Assembly: GCA_022592435.1 (NCBI GenBank)
Contig: JABYQS010000037.1
Span: forward strand, 124,001-188,000
Length of the DNA stretch: 64,000 bases
Reading direction: 5' to 3'
Origin: Cerioporus squamosus
Taxonomy: Eukaryota; Basidiomycota; Agaricomycetes; Polyporales; Polyporaceae
In this document: one piece after another, positions 1-13,879 of the stretch
Layout of the letters: every line of letters begins with the position of its first letter
Numbering within the stretch: position 1 is the first letter of the stretch
Position numbers and translations under genes: made by a program
The notes under the pieces: generated by a model
The model's database searches: none
Told to the model about the DNA's origin: nothing
What the model saw: only the letters and a program-made list of their open reading frames with translations

Positions 1-1764
1 ACAGATGTCCTCTTCGGTCTTCTGAAGAGTGAGTTTGTTTCTCGGCTCCTTTGACCGGCAATAGTAAACTGAATGCTTTCACAGAGGCTATCAAGCGCCG
101 GCCAGACCTCAAGCTCATCGTCACCTCTGCTACGCTCGACGCCGAGAAGTTCTCGAAGTACTTCTTCGGCTGCCCCATCTTCACCATTCCTGGCCGGACA
201 TACCCCGTCGAGATCCTCTACACCAAGGAACCCGAAACCGACTATTTGGACGCGTCCCTGATTACCGTCATGCAAATCCATCTGTCAGAACCTCCTGGTG
301 ATGTCCTTCTTTTCCTAACAGGTCAGGAGGAGATCGATACCGCTTGCGAGATCCTCTATGAGCGGATGAAGGCGCTCGGGCCAAAGGTACCGGAGCTCAT
401 CATCTTGCCCATCTACTCCGCCTTGCCCTCTGAGGTCCAATCTCGTGTGTTCGAGCCAACGCCTCCCGGTGCGCGCAAGGTCGTCATTGCTACCAACGTG
501 GCGGAGACGAGTCTCACTATTCCCGGGATCTACTACGTCATCGATCCCGGATTCTCAAAGCAGAACGCTTACGACCCTCGCCTGGGTATGGACTCGCTCG
601 TCGTCATGCCCATCTCACAGGCGCAGGCTCGTCAGCGGGCTGGACGTGCCGGACGGACTGGTCCCGGGAAGTGCTACCGTCTTTACACGGAGGCGGCGTT
701 CCGCAATGAAATGCTGCCGAACTCGATTCCGGACATCCAGCGGACGAACTTAGCCTCCACGATCCTCATGCTCAAGGCGATGGGGATCAACGATCTGCTC
801 AGCTTCGACTTCATGGATCCCCCACCGGCGCCGACGATGATCACCGCTCTCGAATCGTTGTACGCCCTGTCCGCGCTCGATGACGAGGGTCTCCTGACCC
901 GCTTGGGCCGCAAAATGGCCGACTTCCCGATGGACCCGGCTCTCGCGAAGATGCTCATCGCGTCGGTCGAGCTGGGCTGCTCCGAGGAGATTCTCTCCAT
1001 TGTCGCTATGCTCTCGGTACAGAGCGTCTTCTACCGACCGAAGGAGAAGCAGGGTCAGGCGGACTCGAAGAAGGCGAAGTTCCACCAGCCGGAGGGCGAC
1101 CATCTCACGTTGCTAACGGTGTACAACGGCTGGAAAGCGAGCAACTTCTCGAACCCATGGTGCTACGAGAACTTCATCCAAGCCCGGAGCATGCGTCGCG
1201 CGCAGGATGTGCGTAAGCAGTTGCTCGGTATCATGGATAGGTACGTCTTACTCCTGCAAAGTGTTATCTAAAACGCTGACGTCTTCGCAGGTATAAGCAC
1301 GATATCATCTCGGCAGGCAAGGACTATAACCTCGTCCGCCGCGCGATTTGTGCTGGGTACTTCCGGAACGCCGCGAAGAAGGACCCACAAGAGGGCTACA
1401 AGACGCTCGTCGAGGGCACGCCCGTGTACATCCACCCTTCTTCAGCGCTCTTCAACCGGAATCCCGAGTGGTGCATCTACCACGAACTCATCCTGACGAC
1501 TCGCGAGTACTGTCATAACGTGACGGCGATCGAGCCCAAGTGGCTTGTCGAGGTTGCGCCTCAGTTCTTCAAGGTCGCCGATGCGAACAAGATCAGTAAA
1601 CGCAAGCGGCAGGAGAAGATCGAGCCACTGTTCAACAAGTACGAGAAACCAGACGAATGGCGACTGTCCAAGGTCAAACGGAGCGCTCGTTCGGTATGTC
1701 CCCATTCAGCCTTATTCTAGAGGAAGGTTCTGACCAATGTTCGCAGAGTCAAACGTTCGGTTGA
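1..1764 (+). CDS. PRP22: Pre-mRNA splicing DEAH-box helicase Prp22/DHX8, C-terminal part (5' end outside window)
   Basis: ATP-dependent RNA helicase that releases mature mRNA from the spliceosome. The visible part starts at TDVLFGLLK, just after where the DEAH box would lie. It carries motif III (VTSATLDA), motif IV ([11 protein letters not shown]), motif V ([11 protein letters not shown]) and motif VI ([15 protein letters not shown]), then the winged-helix/ratchet (HA2) and OB-fold regions ([16 protein letters not shown]). I place introns at 29-84, 1241-1290 and 1694-1746; each joins the helicase frame cleanly. The protein ends in [13 protein letters not shown]. The OB-fold and the tail EWRLSKVKR fit Prp22/DHX8 better than Prp2, Prp16 or Prp43. 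The N-terminal S1 and RecA1 domains lie to the left of the window, so the start cannot be judged. Confidence 0.9.
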
Positions 1765-2130
1765 TTGTGTGCTGTCCCCGCTCGGTGGTCGGAGGTCGTC
1801 GCGTATTGTATCCGGATATCTATGTAATGCTATCTGCCACATTCATTCATTGATCTCGTTCGTCTGCGATTTACGCTTGATGGGGCCTCAATGTGCGGAC
1901 GTCGCTTCCCCGGGCGCGATGGCTTCTGGCTATACCCACGTCGAGAGCGGCGGCGGGTGGAGGAGATGCGGAATGTATGGAATGGAAGTATTCGCTCTCC
2001 CGCAGCGTGGACGGAGAACTCGCTATTACATTGGGCATGTACATGCTGCATTCGTCACCCTGTTGGAAGGCAAGGGTCGTCAGCCATCGGTCTGGAGCCT
2101 AAGTGGCGCAGCATACGTTGACAGTCGTGT

Positions 2131-2713
2131 CTAACCGACGAAACGGAAGGCGTCCGCGGTAATATAGTACTTTGCGACCTCCCCGGACTTTGTAGGGGGT
2201 GCGTTCGGGTCCGGAGCCAACATGAACGTCTGTGAGAACACACGGGGATGGCCGTCGACTGCGTGGCGAGGGGTGTTAGCCGGGTTGGCAGAGGGCCCCT
2301 TGCCGTGGGTCACGATGCCAGACACGGTGACGAGCAAGTTCGGTGGTTGGCTCCCTGTGTCGCTTCGTGAGCTCGAATCAGACTGAGAAGCAGGGGGCGG
2401 GAAACGGACCAGGAATGGGATGGCAATCGAACGACTGCACTTCGTGTTTGGTGGCGGGAATGCCGATGAGGAGCTCCCGTACGCCGTCAGTGCCTTCGAA
2501 CGGCTTCCCATTCCACGTCAGAGCGGAGTTGGGCCGATAGAAGTTGGGGAGGTCGTCGACGCGCGTGGGCGAGTCGTACGTGGAGTAGTAGAGTCGCGTG
2601 AAGTGGTCCGCTGCCCGAGTAGCAATTTCGATGCTGTAGGAGGACACGTTGGGGATGCGGCCCTCTGAGGAATGGAATCGCGTGGCTTACTCGTTTTGTG
2701 TCAATGTGCTCAT
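2131..2713 (-). CDS. NXT1: NTF2-like mRNA export factor NXT1/p15
   Basis: Small NTF2-fold partner of the Mex67/NXF1 export receptor, acting at nuclear pores. Three exons can be read. ATG at 2713 gives MSTLTQN, an intron at 2634-2690 joins to DIEIATRAADHF, and an intron at 2355-2409 joins CHPIPG to SQPPNLLVTVSG. Matches to p15 are the TRAADHFTRLYYSTYD helix, ALTWNGKPFEG, the VQSFDCHPIPG strand, RVFSQTFML and the C-terminal ITADAFRFVG. An open reading frame beginning at 2647 starts on GTG rather than ATG; the spliced upstream exon explains it better. It is convergent with Prp22, about 370 nt away. Length, near 150 residues, is normal for the family. Confidence 0.85.
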
Positions 2714-3462
2714 GTTAAGGATCGGGATTGGAATTTCCTCTTCGGCTTGGGGCGGGATAACTTGGCGGTGAGCTGAAAACCGTGGTAAGTCGGAGCCCCA
2801 ACATTCTGTCTGGCGTGTGCCAGAACGAAGACGGAATGATACCAGAATTGTGCTACTTCTGCGGGAAAGGCTTGTCGGGTGAGACAGACCGGAGTAATCT
2901 CAGGTTAGTATGGTGGTGGTCGTGGTACAAGTCCAACCCTAGTACAAGGCGTTCAATAGCTGGAGGCATAGCCACCACGATCGGGCCGAGGAAATTGAGG
3001 CGCCAGCGGCTACGTGCGCCTCTGTTCTCTCCCAAACCATGACCATCGACGATCGGTCCCGAGGACTATCTGCCCTGCATCGTGACAATGGTCGGCCTAT
3101 GAACTTGAAAATGTCAAGAAAGACGACCGCGTGGACCCGCCAGACGCCGCTAGTGGTCCACGTCTCGCACGTCCACCCGCGATTTCAACTCAATCGCCCC
3201 TCCTCGGGACAATATACTCAGGCGGACATTCACGCCACGCGTTCTACTCCGCCTCAGACATGTAAGCGTCGCGATTCACCCCGGGAGGTCACGCACAAGC
3301 GGTAAGCATCATCGTTAGAATGTATTGGCGACGTAGTGGTATGTCATTACATGGGATACAGCACAGATTATGGCGATCATCGTACAGAAGGAGCTATAAT
3401 ACACAAGTAAGGTACGTGCGAGTCGACATAAGTATGACGGTAGTCTGATGCAAGGTAGGCGA
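2714..3462. other. Intergenic stretch, no gene recognised
   Basis: About 750 nt between NXT1 and the end of the oxygenase gene, both on the minus strand. It probably holds the NXT1 promoter and the oxygenase 3' UTR. Short frames on both strands show no family resemblance and no intron-consistent continuation. Confidence 0.5.
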
Positions 3463-4897
3463 TCACGCGCTTGCTCGTATCGTCTCAGGCGTGTGCTTCA
3501 GGCTCTGGTGCTCCGTGCCTTTTGACTCATACCACGTCTCCGGACCCTGTGAGACACTCGGTGAGTTTCGACAACATGCACGTTCTGGAAACGAATTCTC
3601 ACCTTGCGATTCCTCACCCTCAGTTTTCTGATCCGACGTGCGGTCCATTCCCCAGCGGTCGCCCCACTTGTGTACTCGTCCCTCGGATTCTTGGCCGCCG
3701 CCTCCGCGATCATTCTGCTCTTCTCCGCAAGCGGGCGAAGGACCACTGTATTCTTCGGTCGCGTGAAGAAGGCGACAGAATACCGTTCATAACGCGATTG
3801 CACCCCCGGAGGCGGCCTATCCGAAGGCGATGAGATAGGATTCGGATGCATTCGGGCGCGGCAAAGGTACGGGGAACTCACATTACTCGGTGCAGGTTGG
3901 ACCGGAGGACTCCGCCGCTGAAGATCGCCAGAGCGTCCCCGATGTTGCATATCGCATACCCTGGGACAGGCTGGTGTGTGAACATTGGTCAGCTCTGAGG
4001 CGCAGCAGCTCGCTAACGTGACGTACCTTGACGTAGAGCCACTCCTGCGAACCGGGAGGCATCACCTGAAGCCCTCCGAGGCGGTTGTGCAAGAAAGTCT
4101 GACATATCGCGTAAGTCACACGGCATCCCTCGCTATCGTACTGTCTGATGAAGGAGCTCACCAAGGTGCCAAAGTCAGTGTGCGCTCCGATGCCGGCGCT
4201 GTTCTGATTGGGAGGAGTCTTCACGATGCGTGCCTCACTTCCGCATGGCTCATCTATCGCGTGGAGTTGAGCTAATGAACCCTTGGGAAGGCCGAGAAGG
4301 CGCTCGAATATATCGAGCAGTGTGTTGTTGACCCCCATTGACTTCCGGATGAACGGAACCACCGCGTCATTCATGTGGGCGTTCACGGTGGAAGGGTATG
4401 TGCAGTGCGTAGGCTGCGGCCACGACATGGCATCATCCTGAGCGATGTTGAGGAACTCGACAGTGTCCCTGGTGCCATTGAGGTCCGTCACGATCATGCC
4501 TTTTGCCTTGTACCTGTCGCGAGAGTGAGGTCAGTGCGCAGTCGACAGGGAAGCCGGTGAGTAACTTGCCCGAATGAGTCGCCGTCGTCGCCTTGCTCAA
4601 ACTTCATCTTTTCTGACATTGGCAGAGCAAGGGTCTCAGCACCAACGTCAAACATTGCGTTAACCTCTCGGTCGACGCCGTGGTTACTGAGGCTGACAGT
4701 GCAGATCGTCAGTACGGCATCCGAAGCCAGATACCCGAGGTCGGCACTCACTACCAGAAGCCTAGATGAGTAGCAGCATGCCAGAGTTTGGCAATCTCGT
4801 CGGTGCGCCCAGCCTTGAGAAGCTGGTAGTCAACGACGACGAGTGAATGCGTCGGCACGTTTGCGGGGAACGAGGGGAACTTGGTGAGGCCAGGCAT
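3463..4897 (-). CDS. 2-oxoglutarate/Fe(II)-dependent dioxygenase (isopenicillin N synthase-like)
   Basis: Non-haem iron oxygenase of the IPNS/gibberellin-oxidase-like superfamily; substrate unknown. Exons joined in order give MPGLTKFPSF (ATG at 4897), LGFW|YLSNHGVD, MKFEQGDDGDSFG|YKAKG, TRDTVEFLN, GAHTDFGTL with the first His and Asp iron ligands, GGLQVMPPG, CNIGDALAIFSGG, NLHRV with the second His ligand, ERYSVAFFTRP with the Arg-x-Ser 2-oxoglutarate contact, and a C-terminal exon GPETWYESKGTEHQ ending at 3463. All catalytic residues are present. One intron (4514-4569) must be GC-AG to keep frame. A longer N-terminus from 4969 is open but does not match the usual family start. Neighbours do not suggest a pathway. 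Confidence 0.85.
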
Positions 4898-6223
4898 TGT
4901 ATCGATGCGGAACCGGGTGACGACAAACGGGTTCCTACCTCGCGCCCTTTTATCTGCGTCCGCGGACATCGCCTCGCTCTGGTCGCCTCATACACGGCTC
5001 AAGATGGACGTGAAGGCTAGCCCGATGGAGAATACGCAGGCGCCTTCTTCCGTAGTGCCGCGATGAACCGCGATCCATCCAAGCAACAGCCCAGCCGGAG
5101 GAGCGGCGGCTTCCCAGCGGTACCTGAAGTGACCCGTGGCGAGATTGTATCGGCGGAACCAGCCTCGGAAAGAGCGCTTGGAAAGCTCGGTAAGTTCTTT
5201 GGGCTGCCTACCACACGAGTGTCCTGGTTGACATTTTCGCTCACATCTGCTAGGCGTCTCGGACCCCGGGACCCGGGCTTCTCTGCGAATGTTGCAGGGA
5301 TACGTAACGCGCAGTATGATCGGGCACCGGGGGTTGCGCGGCGTCGCGCCCTCAAAGAAGGCAAGTAAGATTTCTCCCGATCTCCTGACATCCAGGTCCT
5401 GACAGTCGCTCTCAGTCAGTGCTGGGCGGTCGCTGCGGGCGGGCGGTGGCGCCACAATCAGGTCCGTTTAACAGGGCACCACAGGTTCCGTAATGCCCTG
5501 GGCCGAGTTTACTACTGAGAGTTAGCATTAATGCATCCTCACTGGGATCCTAGCTACTAAAGGTATGGGCTCCCTTGTAGGTGACCGGTCGCAGATAGCT
5601 TGAAGCCTGACGTCAATAACGTTATGCCCGGCGTACCACAGGCAGGTTTACTCCGACCAGTGCGGCTGCATAACCGGAGTGTGGCGGGGGGCCGCGACTG
5701 GAGCACATGAACGTCGACCATGACTAACCGACCGGCACTTTTCGAGTCCTCTTCGCATCCGCGCAGAGTGAGTTTGGGGACCAAGGTTATCCTGAGAAGT
5801 CTGGAGCGTCGCTGCCTTCGGATAGCCTGCTGGCAAAGCTTGGAGGATGCTCGGAGCCAGGTGACCACGTCAGTCGGACGTGTCGGTTCCAGCTTCAGGA
5901 CCGTCCGCCGACCATTGGACAAAAATGCCCGGAGACGATCGTCCCCTTCGGCGGGGACGTCATGCGACCCGGACAACGTCCTCAGAGATGCGGCGGAAGG
6001 AGTAGAAGGCGAGCGGTTAATCCGTATAGGAAGGATTGTTGCGCGCAACGCGAGCATTCCTCTGCGCGTGCGGGAAATTTTGGACAGCTTTGTGATGTGG
6101 AAGATGTCTCGGACTGCAGCCACGCGAAACCCCTCGGTGCCAATTAACCACGCGGACCTGGTTGGAAACTCGTCCCGATAGTTACACTTGCGAGAATGCC
6201 CCGTGCCATTCCGTGACGCACTC
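4898..6223. other. Gene-poor stretch with no recognised gene
   Basis: About 1.3 kb upstream of the oxygenase gene. A 233-codon minus-strand frame (5557-6258) and a 153-codon plus-strand frame (5720-6181) overlap each other. Neither shows a recognisable domain, a signal peptide or splice-consistent extension. Third-position GC in the longer one is only moderately raised, so I do not call either as a gene. Confidence 0.4.
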
Positions 6224-6576
6224 TCAGCTAAAGTAGCCGATGGGGCCACCTCCTCCATGCATAGGACGCCGGTTCTGCCCAGTCAATGTACATGTCGGTG
6301 ACGTGGTGAAGTCGTTGTCGTTGGGTTCGAGTTGGCCGTAAACCTGCTCAGGCTGGAACCTGCAAGCCAGTGAGCGCGTGTCGCACGTGATGGGACAAAC
6401 CTTCCATTCCGGGACGAGCGCAGGATGACCGCGCGGTCGACGTCGAGCAGCTCGTTCTCCACGTTCCCTACGTCCGCTTGTGGTATTCCCTGGCTCTCGT
6501 TCGTATATCCTGGATCTCGACCGTCTGATGCTCTGGATAGCTGGTTCCAATCTCTAGCTTGACTTGACTCCCTAAG
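6224..6576 (-). CDS. Possible coding fragment of unknown function, start not found
   Basis: A minus-strand frame opens after a TAA near 6578 and reads through AGCAS-like polar sequence to ENELLDVDRAVILRSS. It then crosses a plausible 40-nt GT-AG intron (6361-6400, branch-like CTCAC) into FQPEQVYGQLEPND and ends GGGGPIGYFS with a stop at 6224-6226. No in-frame ATG precedes it before the AP-3 gene starts at 6651 on the other strand, so it may be a 5'-truncated relic or chance. I recognise no family. Confidence 0.25.
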
Positions 6577-6650
6577 AATTTACCATCCGCAACGTACTGC
6601 ACGGCACTCTCTGGTCTGGGTCTCGAACATCCCTCGTAACTTCATCTGCA

Positions 6651-9600
6651 ATGTGGGAACGAACCCTTCAGGACCTCATTCGGGGCCTGCGCGCCAACAA
6701 GAAGGATGAGAGCAAGTTCATTGCCCAAGCCGTGGACGAGATTCGTCAGGAGATCAAGAGCAAGGACATGGAGATCAAGGCGGCCGCCGTTCTGAAGTTG
6801 ACATACGTATGTGTTCTTGAACCTCATGCTGCATGGAACAACGTACCCACATCTCATGGGCAAGTTACACATGATGGGGTACGACATGGGATGGGCGTCT
6901 TTCCATGTAGTCGAGGTCATGTCGGCCCCAAGGATACACCTGAAGACCATAGGATACCTGGCAGCAGCCGAGTCTTTTAAAGAAGACACAGACGTGCTCA
7001 TGCTTACAACCAACTTGCTGAAGAAGGTGAGTTGCGCTCCGACGAGATAGCTGCCCGCGGCATAACCACCGTTCGCAGGACCTCGGCTCTCGGCCAGAAG
7101 AAGTCGCTATCGCGCTGAACGGCTTGTCACATATCGTGACGCCAGAGCTGGCACACGACCTCTCTCCAGAACTCGTAGCCATGCTTAACCACTCCCGCCC
7201 ACACATACGGAAACGCGCGGTCCTTGCCATGTACAAGGTCATCATGAAGTACCCCGATCTTCTACCGCAGAGCATGAACAGGTTGCGGGATAAGCTTGAC
7301 GACTCAGACCCCGGTACGCTCTACGCTCACCTCTACAGGCCACTCTGTATGTGAACTGACGTCATCGTCAGGCGTTGTGGCAGCGACAGTCAACGTCCTA
7401 TGCGAGCTATCACATCGAAATCCCAGAGATTACTTGCCACTGGCACCTCACTTGTTCCATCTATTGACTACGTCTTCCAACAATTGGATGTTAATCAAAA
7501 TCATCAAACTTGTGAGGCGTGCTATGTTCCTGCGGGGAAGTACTTCGGTCTAATGCTCCCTCCAGTTTGGGACTCTGACGCCGTACGAGCCTCGGCTGGT
7601 GAAGAAGCTGCAGCCGCCTATCACTGACCTCATCTCAACCACGGCGGCAATATCGCTGCTGTACGAGTGTGTTCGGACGTGCATCATAGGCGGAATGTTG
7701 CATGGTCACTCCGGGAATGCACTAGCAAGGACATGTGTCACCAAGCTTGCAGGGTTCTTGCAGGATTCTGACCAGAACCGTGAGCGTGCATGACTCTCTG
7801 TCGCGGAACTAGTGAGTTGACATATCTCCGCAGTGAAGTATATTGCACTGCTCGCCATGGTCAAGATAGTTCCAAGCCATCCTGAGCTAGTGGCCGAATA
7901 TCAAGACATGATCCTGTCTAGTGTCAATGACGAAGACATCAGCATCCGGATGCGCGCACTCGACCTAGTGTCCGCCATGGTCTGTCGATTTTCATCTAGT
8001 TGTGACATATGCTCGGAAGGCGGCTTATTTACGCGGCTCTTGTTAGGTCAGCCGACACAATCTTCAGCCCATCCTGCAGCAGCTCCTCTCCCACCTGGTG
8101 AAGTCCGAGTCCGTCGCCCTTCCATCCGCATCGGAGGCGTTGTCTCAATTTGCGCCGTCGCCCAACGCACCCATCACCCGACCTGCGGTGCTTCCCTCAC
8201 AATCTCCGGCATACCGATTGACGCTCGCTCAGAGAATACTCGCGCTTGGCTCTCAGGACGTGTACGACAACGTCACAGACTTCGAGTGGTACATTTCGGT
8301 GCTAGTCGATCTCGCGTACGTCGCGCGCGTCAACGTCGGTGCAGAGATCCGTGAACAGCTGGTCGATATCGCCGGTCGTGTTCGTGCCGCCCGTCGCTAT
8401 GCCGTACAAGTTATGGTCAAGCTGTTGAGCGATGACTCGTTCCTGCACAACGCGTCCGATGAAGGCGGGTGTCCTGAAGTTCTATGGGCGGCAGCTTGGA
8501 TCTGCGGCGAGTATTGCAGGTGGGCGCTTCCCCGATTTGTCACCACCTCTGGCAGCTTATCGAAACTTGCAATTCAACAGCGAGTTGGCGGAACCGCACA
8601 AACTGCTGTCGTACTTGCTTCAGCCGCGCATCGTGTCGTTACCCACCGAGATCATCGCGGTCTATCTGCACGCTGCGATGAAGGTGTTCGGGTCCTGGGC
8701 TGCCGAGCTGGCCGACCGCTGGGATGACGATGACTTGCCCAAGGTTCGCGGCGTCGTTGACGAAGTCCTGGAGCGCCTCTCGAGTTTCGTGACATCCCCA
8801 GATATCGAGGTGCAAGAACGGGTAAGTGCATCGCCAGTTCTCGGTATTCTTATTGTGAACTTAGCCCACCTTGCGCCTGCGGGCTGAACTCGCCGCTCGG
8901 TGAACAGGCAGCCGAGCTACTCCAGCTGTTTACGTTCGTCCGCGCCGACCTGTCGGCGTTCAAGCCGCAGCCGCGCGCCGAAATTATGTACAGCGACTCC
9001 GGTACAGAGACCTTCGGCGGGCCGTCCCCGCCTCCCATCGCTGAACCCCATTTCCCAAAGAGCTTGTACCTCATGAAACCGCTGTTCGGCGCGTACGAGC
9101 TGAACGCTGTTGCCCTGTCAGCCCAGGCCAGTGTCCCGGTCCCGGAGGGATTGGATCTGGAGGCCTGGATCGTGCCAATACAAGAGGAGCCCGTGCCCGC
9201 CCAGGATGCCGCCACCGACGAGGCGCCAGAGGGCAAAAAGGCGAAGAAGGGGAAGAAAAAGGACACCGGGAAGACGAAACGCAAGAGCAAGGGCAAGGCG
9301 CGGGAGGAGGAGTCTGGAGACGAGGACGGTGGACATGGTCCGGTCCCTCCATCAGCCGAAACTGCGGAGGAGCGGGCTGAACGAGAGCGCGTGAGTTGCC
9401 GGTCTCTTGTCTGCGCCCATACATCGTCTCTTTGCATCCTGTCTGTGGCTGACGCAGTGGCTCCGCCGGTATTCACTCGCAGAGAAAGGCCGAGCGGCTG
9501 GAGCGCCTGCGGGACGACCCTTACTACCTGATCGACGACCGCACAGCACCGGCAAGGTTGGACGCCCCGGACGTGGACTCGATACCGGTGGTCAAACTGG

Positions 9601-10240
9601 ATGACCTGCCGCCGCTCTCCAAGGTACGCTCTCCGTCCACTCCGCAGCATCGGAGTTGTGCTCACGACGCCGCCGTATTGCGCCGCCGTTTGTCTTCCGT
9701 TGCTCTGCAACGCCTCCAAAACCCAACTCTTATCGTGTATCGTGTCCACAACTGCGACTCCGACCTGCTTACTCCGTCCGACTCCTCAACCTAACCCTAA
9801 ACTCCCTTCATCATCGTGCAGCCGCGACGATGCCACCGCGTCTGCCGAGCCTCCGGAGCTCCCCAGCTCCGCCTGCGCAGACCTTCGTGATAGACCGGAC
9901 AGGTGAAATGCCCGAGGGCGCGCGATCGCCCCCGCCGCACTCTGGGGCGCAATCTCCACGGCCCTCGGGCTCCCCCTCCCCAGCGCCATACGGGAATGGG
10001 AGCAGAGCGGGGACGCCGCTTGGCGTTGGCGTTGGCCCGGTGACGGCGGCGCCGTTGCCCTCGCGGTTCCCGGCGTACGATCTCGACGTTGACGAACCTC
10101 GCCCTGGAACTCCGGAACCGATCAAGGTGACAAGGGCAAAGAAGAAAGCGTCGGGATCGGGGTCGGGGTCGGGGAGCGGGAAGAAAGAGAAGAGACGGAC
10201 TCAGAGTCGCAGGACGGACGGTAGTACGACACAGACGTAA
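6651..10240 (+). CDS. APL5: AP-3 adaptor complex subunit delta
   Basis: Large adaptin of the AP-3 coat that sorts cargo from Golgi/endosome to the vacuole. The start MWERTLQDLIRGLRANKK and the adjoining KSKDMEIKAAAVLKLTY are close to the delta-adaptin N-terminus. HEAT-like trunk exons follow: GYDMGWASFHVVEVMS, DTDVLMLTTNLLKK, HIRKRAVLAMYKV, NRLRDKLDDSDP, NWMLIKIIKLFGTL, YIALLAMVKIVPSHPELV and YDNVTDFEWYISVLVDLAYV. The hinge is Lys-rich (KKAKKGKKKDTGK) and acidic, then AERLERLRDDPYYLIDD, as in other delta chains. The last exon reads TFVIDRTGEMPEG and runs through Pro/Ser-rich sequence and a Ser-Gly repeat to the stop at 10240. About ten short introns are present. The N-terminal trunk separates it from AP-1 gamma and AP-2 alpha. 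Confidence 0.9.
10150..10186 (+). repeat. In-frame Ser-Gly hexanucleotide repeat in the AP-3 delta tail
   Basis: Tandem GGGTCG-type units encode a run of alternating Ser and Gly followed by KKEKRR near the C-terminus of the AP-3 delta protein. It is likely length-polymorphic and lies in a disordered tail. Confidence 0.7.
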
Positions 10241-10836
10241 TGGGGATGCGCCGTGGCCGACGGCACGTATGCTTTGTATATTGGGAGAAGCCCTTCGTTA
10301 CACGTTCATCTGACGAGCCAACTACGTTGCTTCGCGGCTTATTCATTCACTCTGGAGCGAGATGCGACCGACGCCTCACGAGCGAGCAAGGAGCACGCGA
10401 GTACGTGTGTGTGTTGCGTGTGCGTGAACGGGATGCAAATACACGGTGGTTCCATTATTGGTATGCTTCTGGGAGGCTATGGTATACATCGGTGGTAGTA
10501 CTGCAGTGCCACGGCGCGAGACAGGGTCAAGAGGGGGATAGGGAGGAACGCTGGAATACATGCAGTCGCAGAATTAGCAGTGCATGGATATGGGTAGGTA
10601 TGTGTAGATGTCGATGGGGGGAATGAGGGAAGGATGCGTCGGTATGGGCGTGGAGATGGAGAGGAGATTGTCCGTGACAGAGAGTCAAAGAGAAAGGTAG
10701 TGAGAGCTAGAGCTTGAGCCAGGGAGACGGAAAGAGGGCGGTGACGGAGGCCAAGACTGAGGATACTGTGGATACAATCAAAGACAAAGACTGATGCTTG
10801 ACGAGAAGGCCGGTATCGGTATCGGTGTCCGGGTAC
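10241..10836. other. Convergent intergenic region, 3' UTRs
   Basis: About 600 nt between the convergent AP-3 delta and kinase genes. It is purine-rich towards the right (repeated GGAGA/GAGAGA-like stretches), with no gene recognised. It most likely holds both 3' UTRs and terminators. Confidence 0.5.
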
Positions 10837-13429
<2,593 letters not shown>

Positions 13430-13879
13430 CGCGCGGGGCACGTCGTGCGGGGTCTTATGTGGTCGTGGATGTGGTCGTGCGGGCCGTCACGGGTGGTGAG
13501 GAATGCAGAGAGGAATGTAGAGGAGGGCCTGGACAAAATAGAGCAGACGATAGACAGCGTAAAAGATAGCGCGATGAGCAAGAAATGAGCAACAGGGGGC
13601 GGGAAGGAAGAGGTGCAGGATGAGGACAGAGTCAAGCCCAACCAGCCCTGCCGCCTCAAAGCCAGCCGCGGTATGTCCATATTCGGCTGTCGCTGTCCCC
13701 GCGCCGCTGCTCCCGGGTAGGCGCCGACCGGGTCGCGCGCTGCAGCGCTATGCTGCCGCAGAGGTCTCCTCGTACGTCCATCGCCGTGTCGTGCGACGAG
13801 CTCGCGTCTTCTGTGCTTTCATTCATCTCGCTCTGTCGTTGACGACGTTGTACACGCTTTGCACGCCTGACCCGCCGCG

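Noticed and set aside
5557..6258. 233-codon minus-strand frame as a gene
   Set aside because: No recognisable domain, moderate third-position GC, and an overlapping frame on the other strand of similar quality. GC-rich DNA gives such frames by chance.
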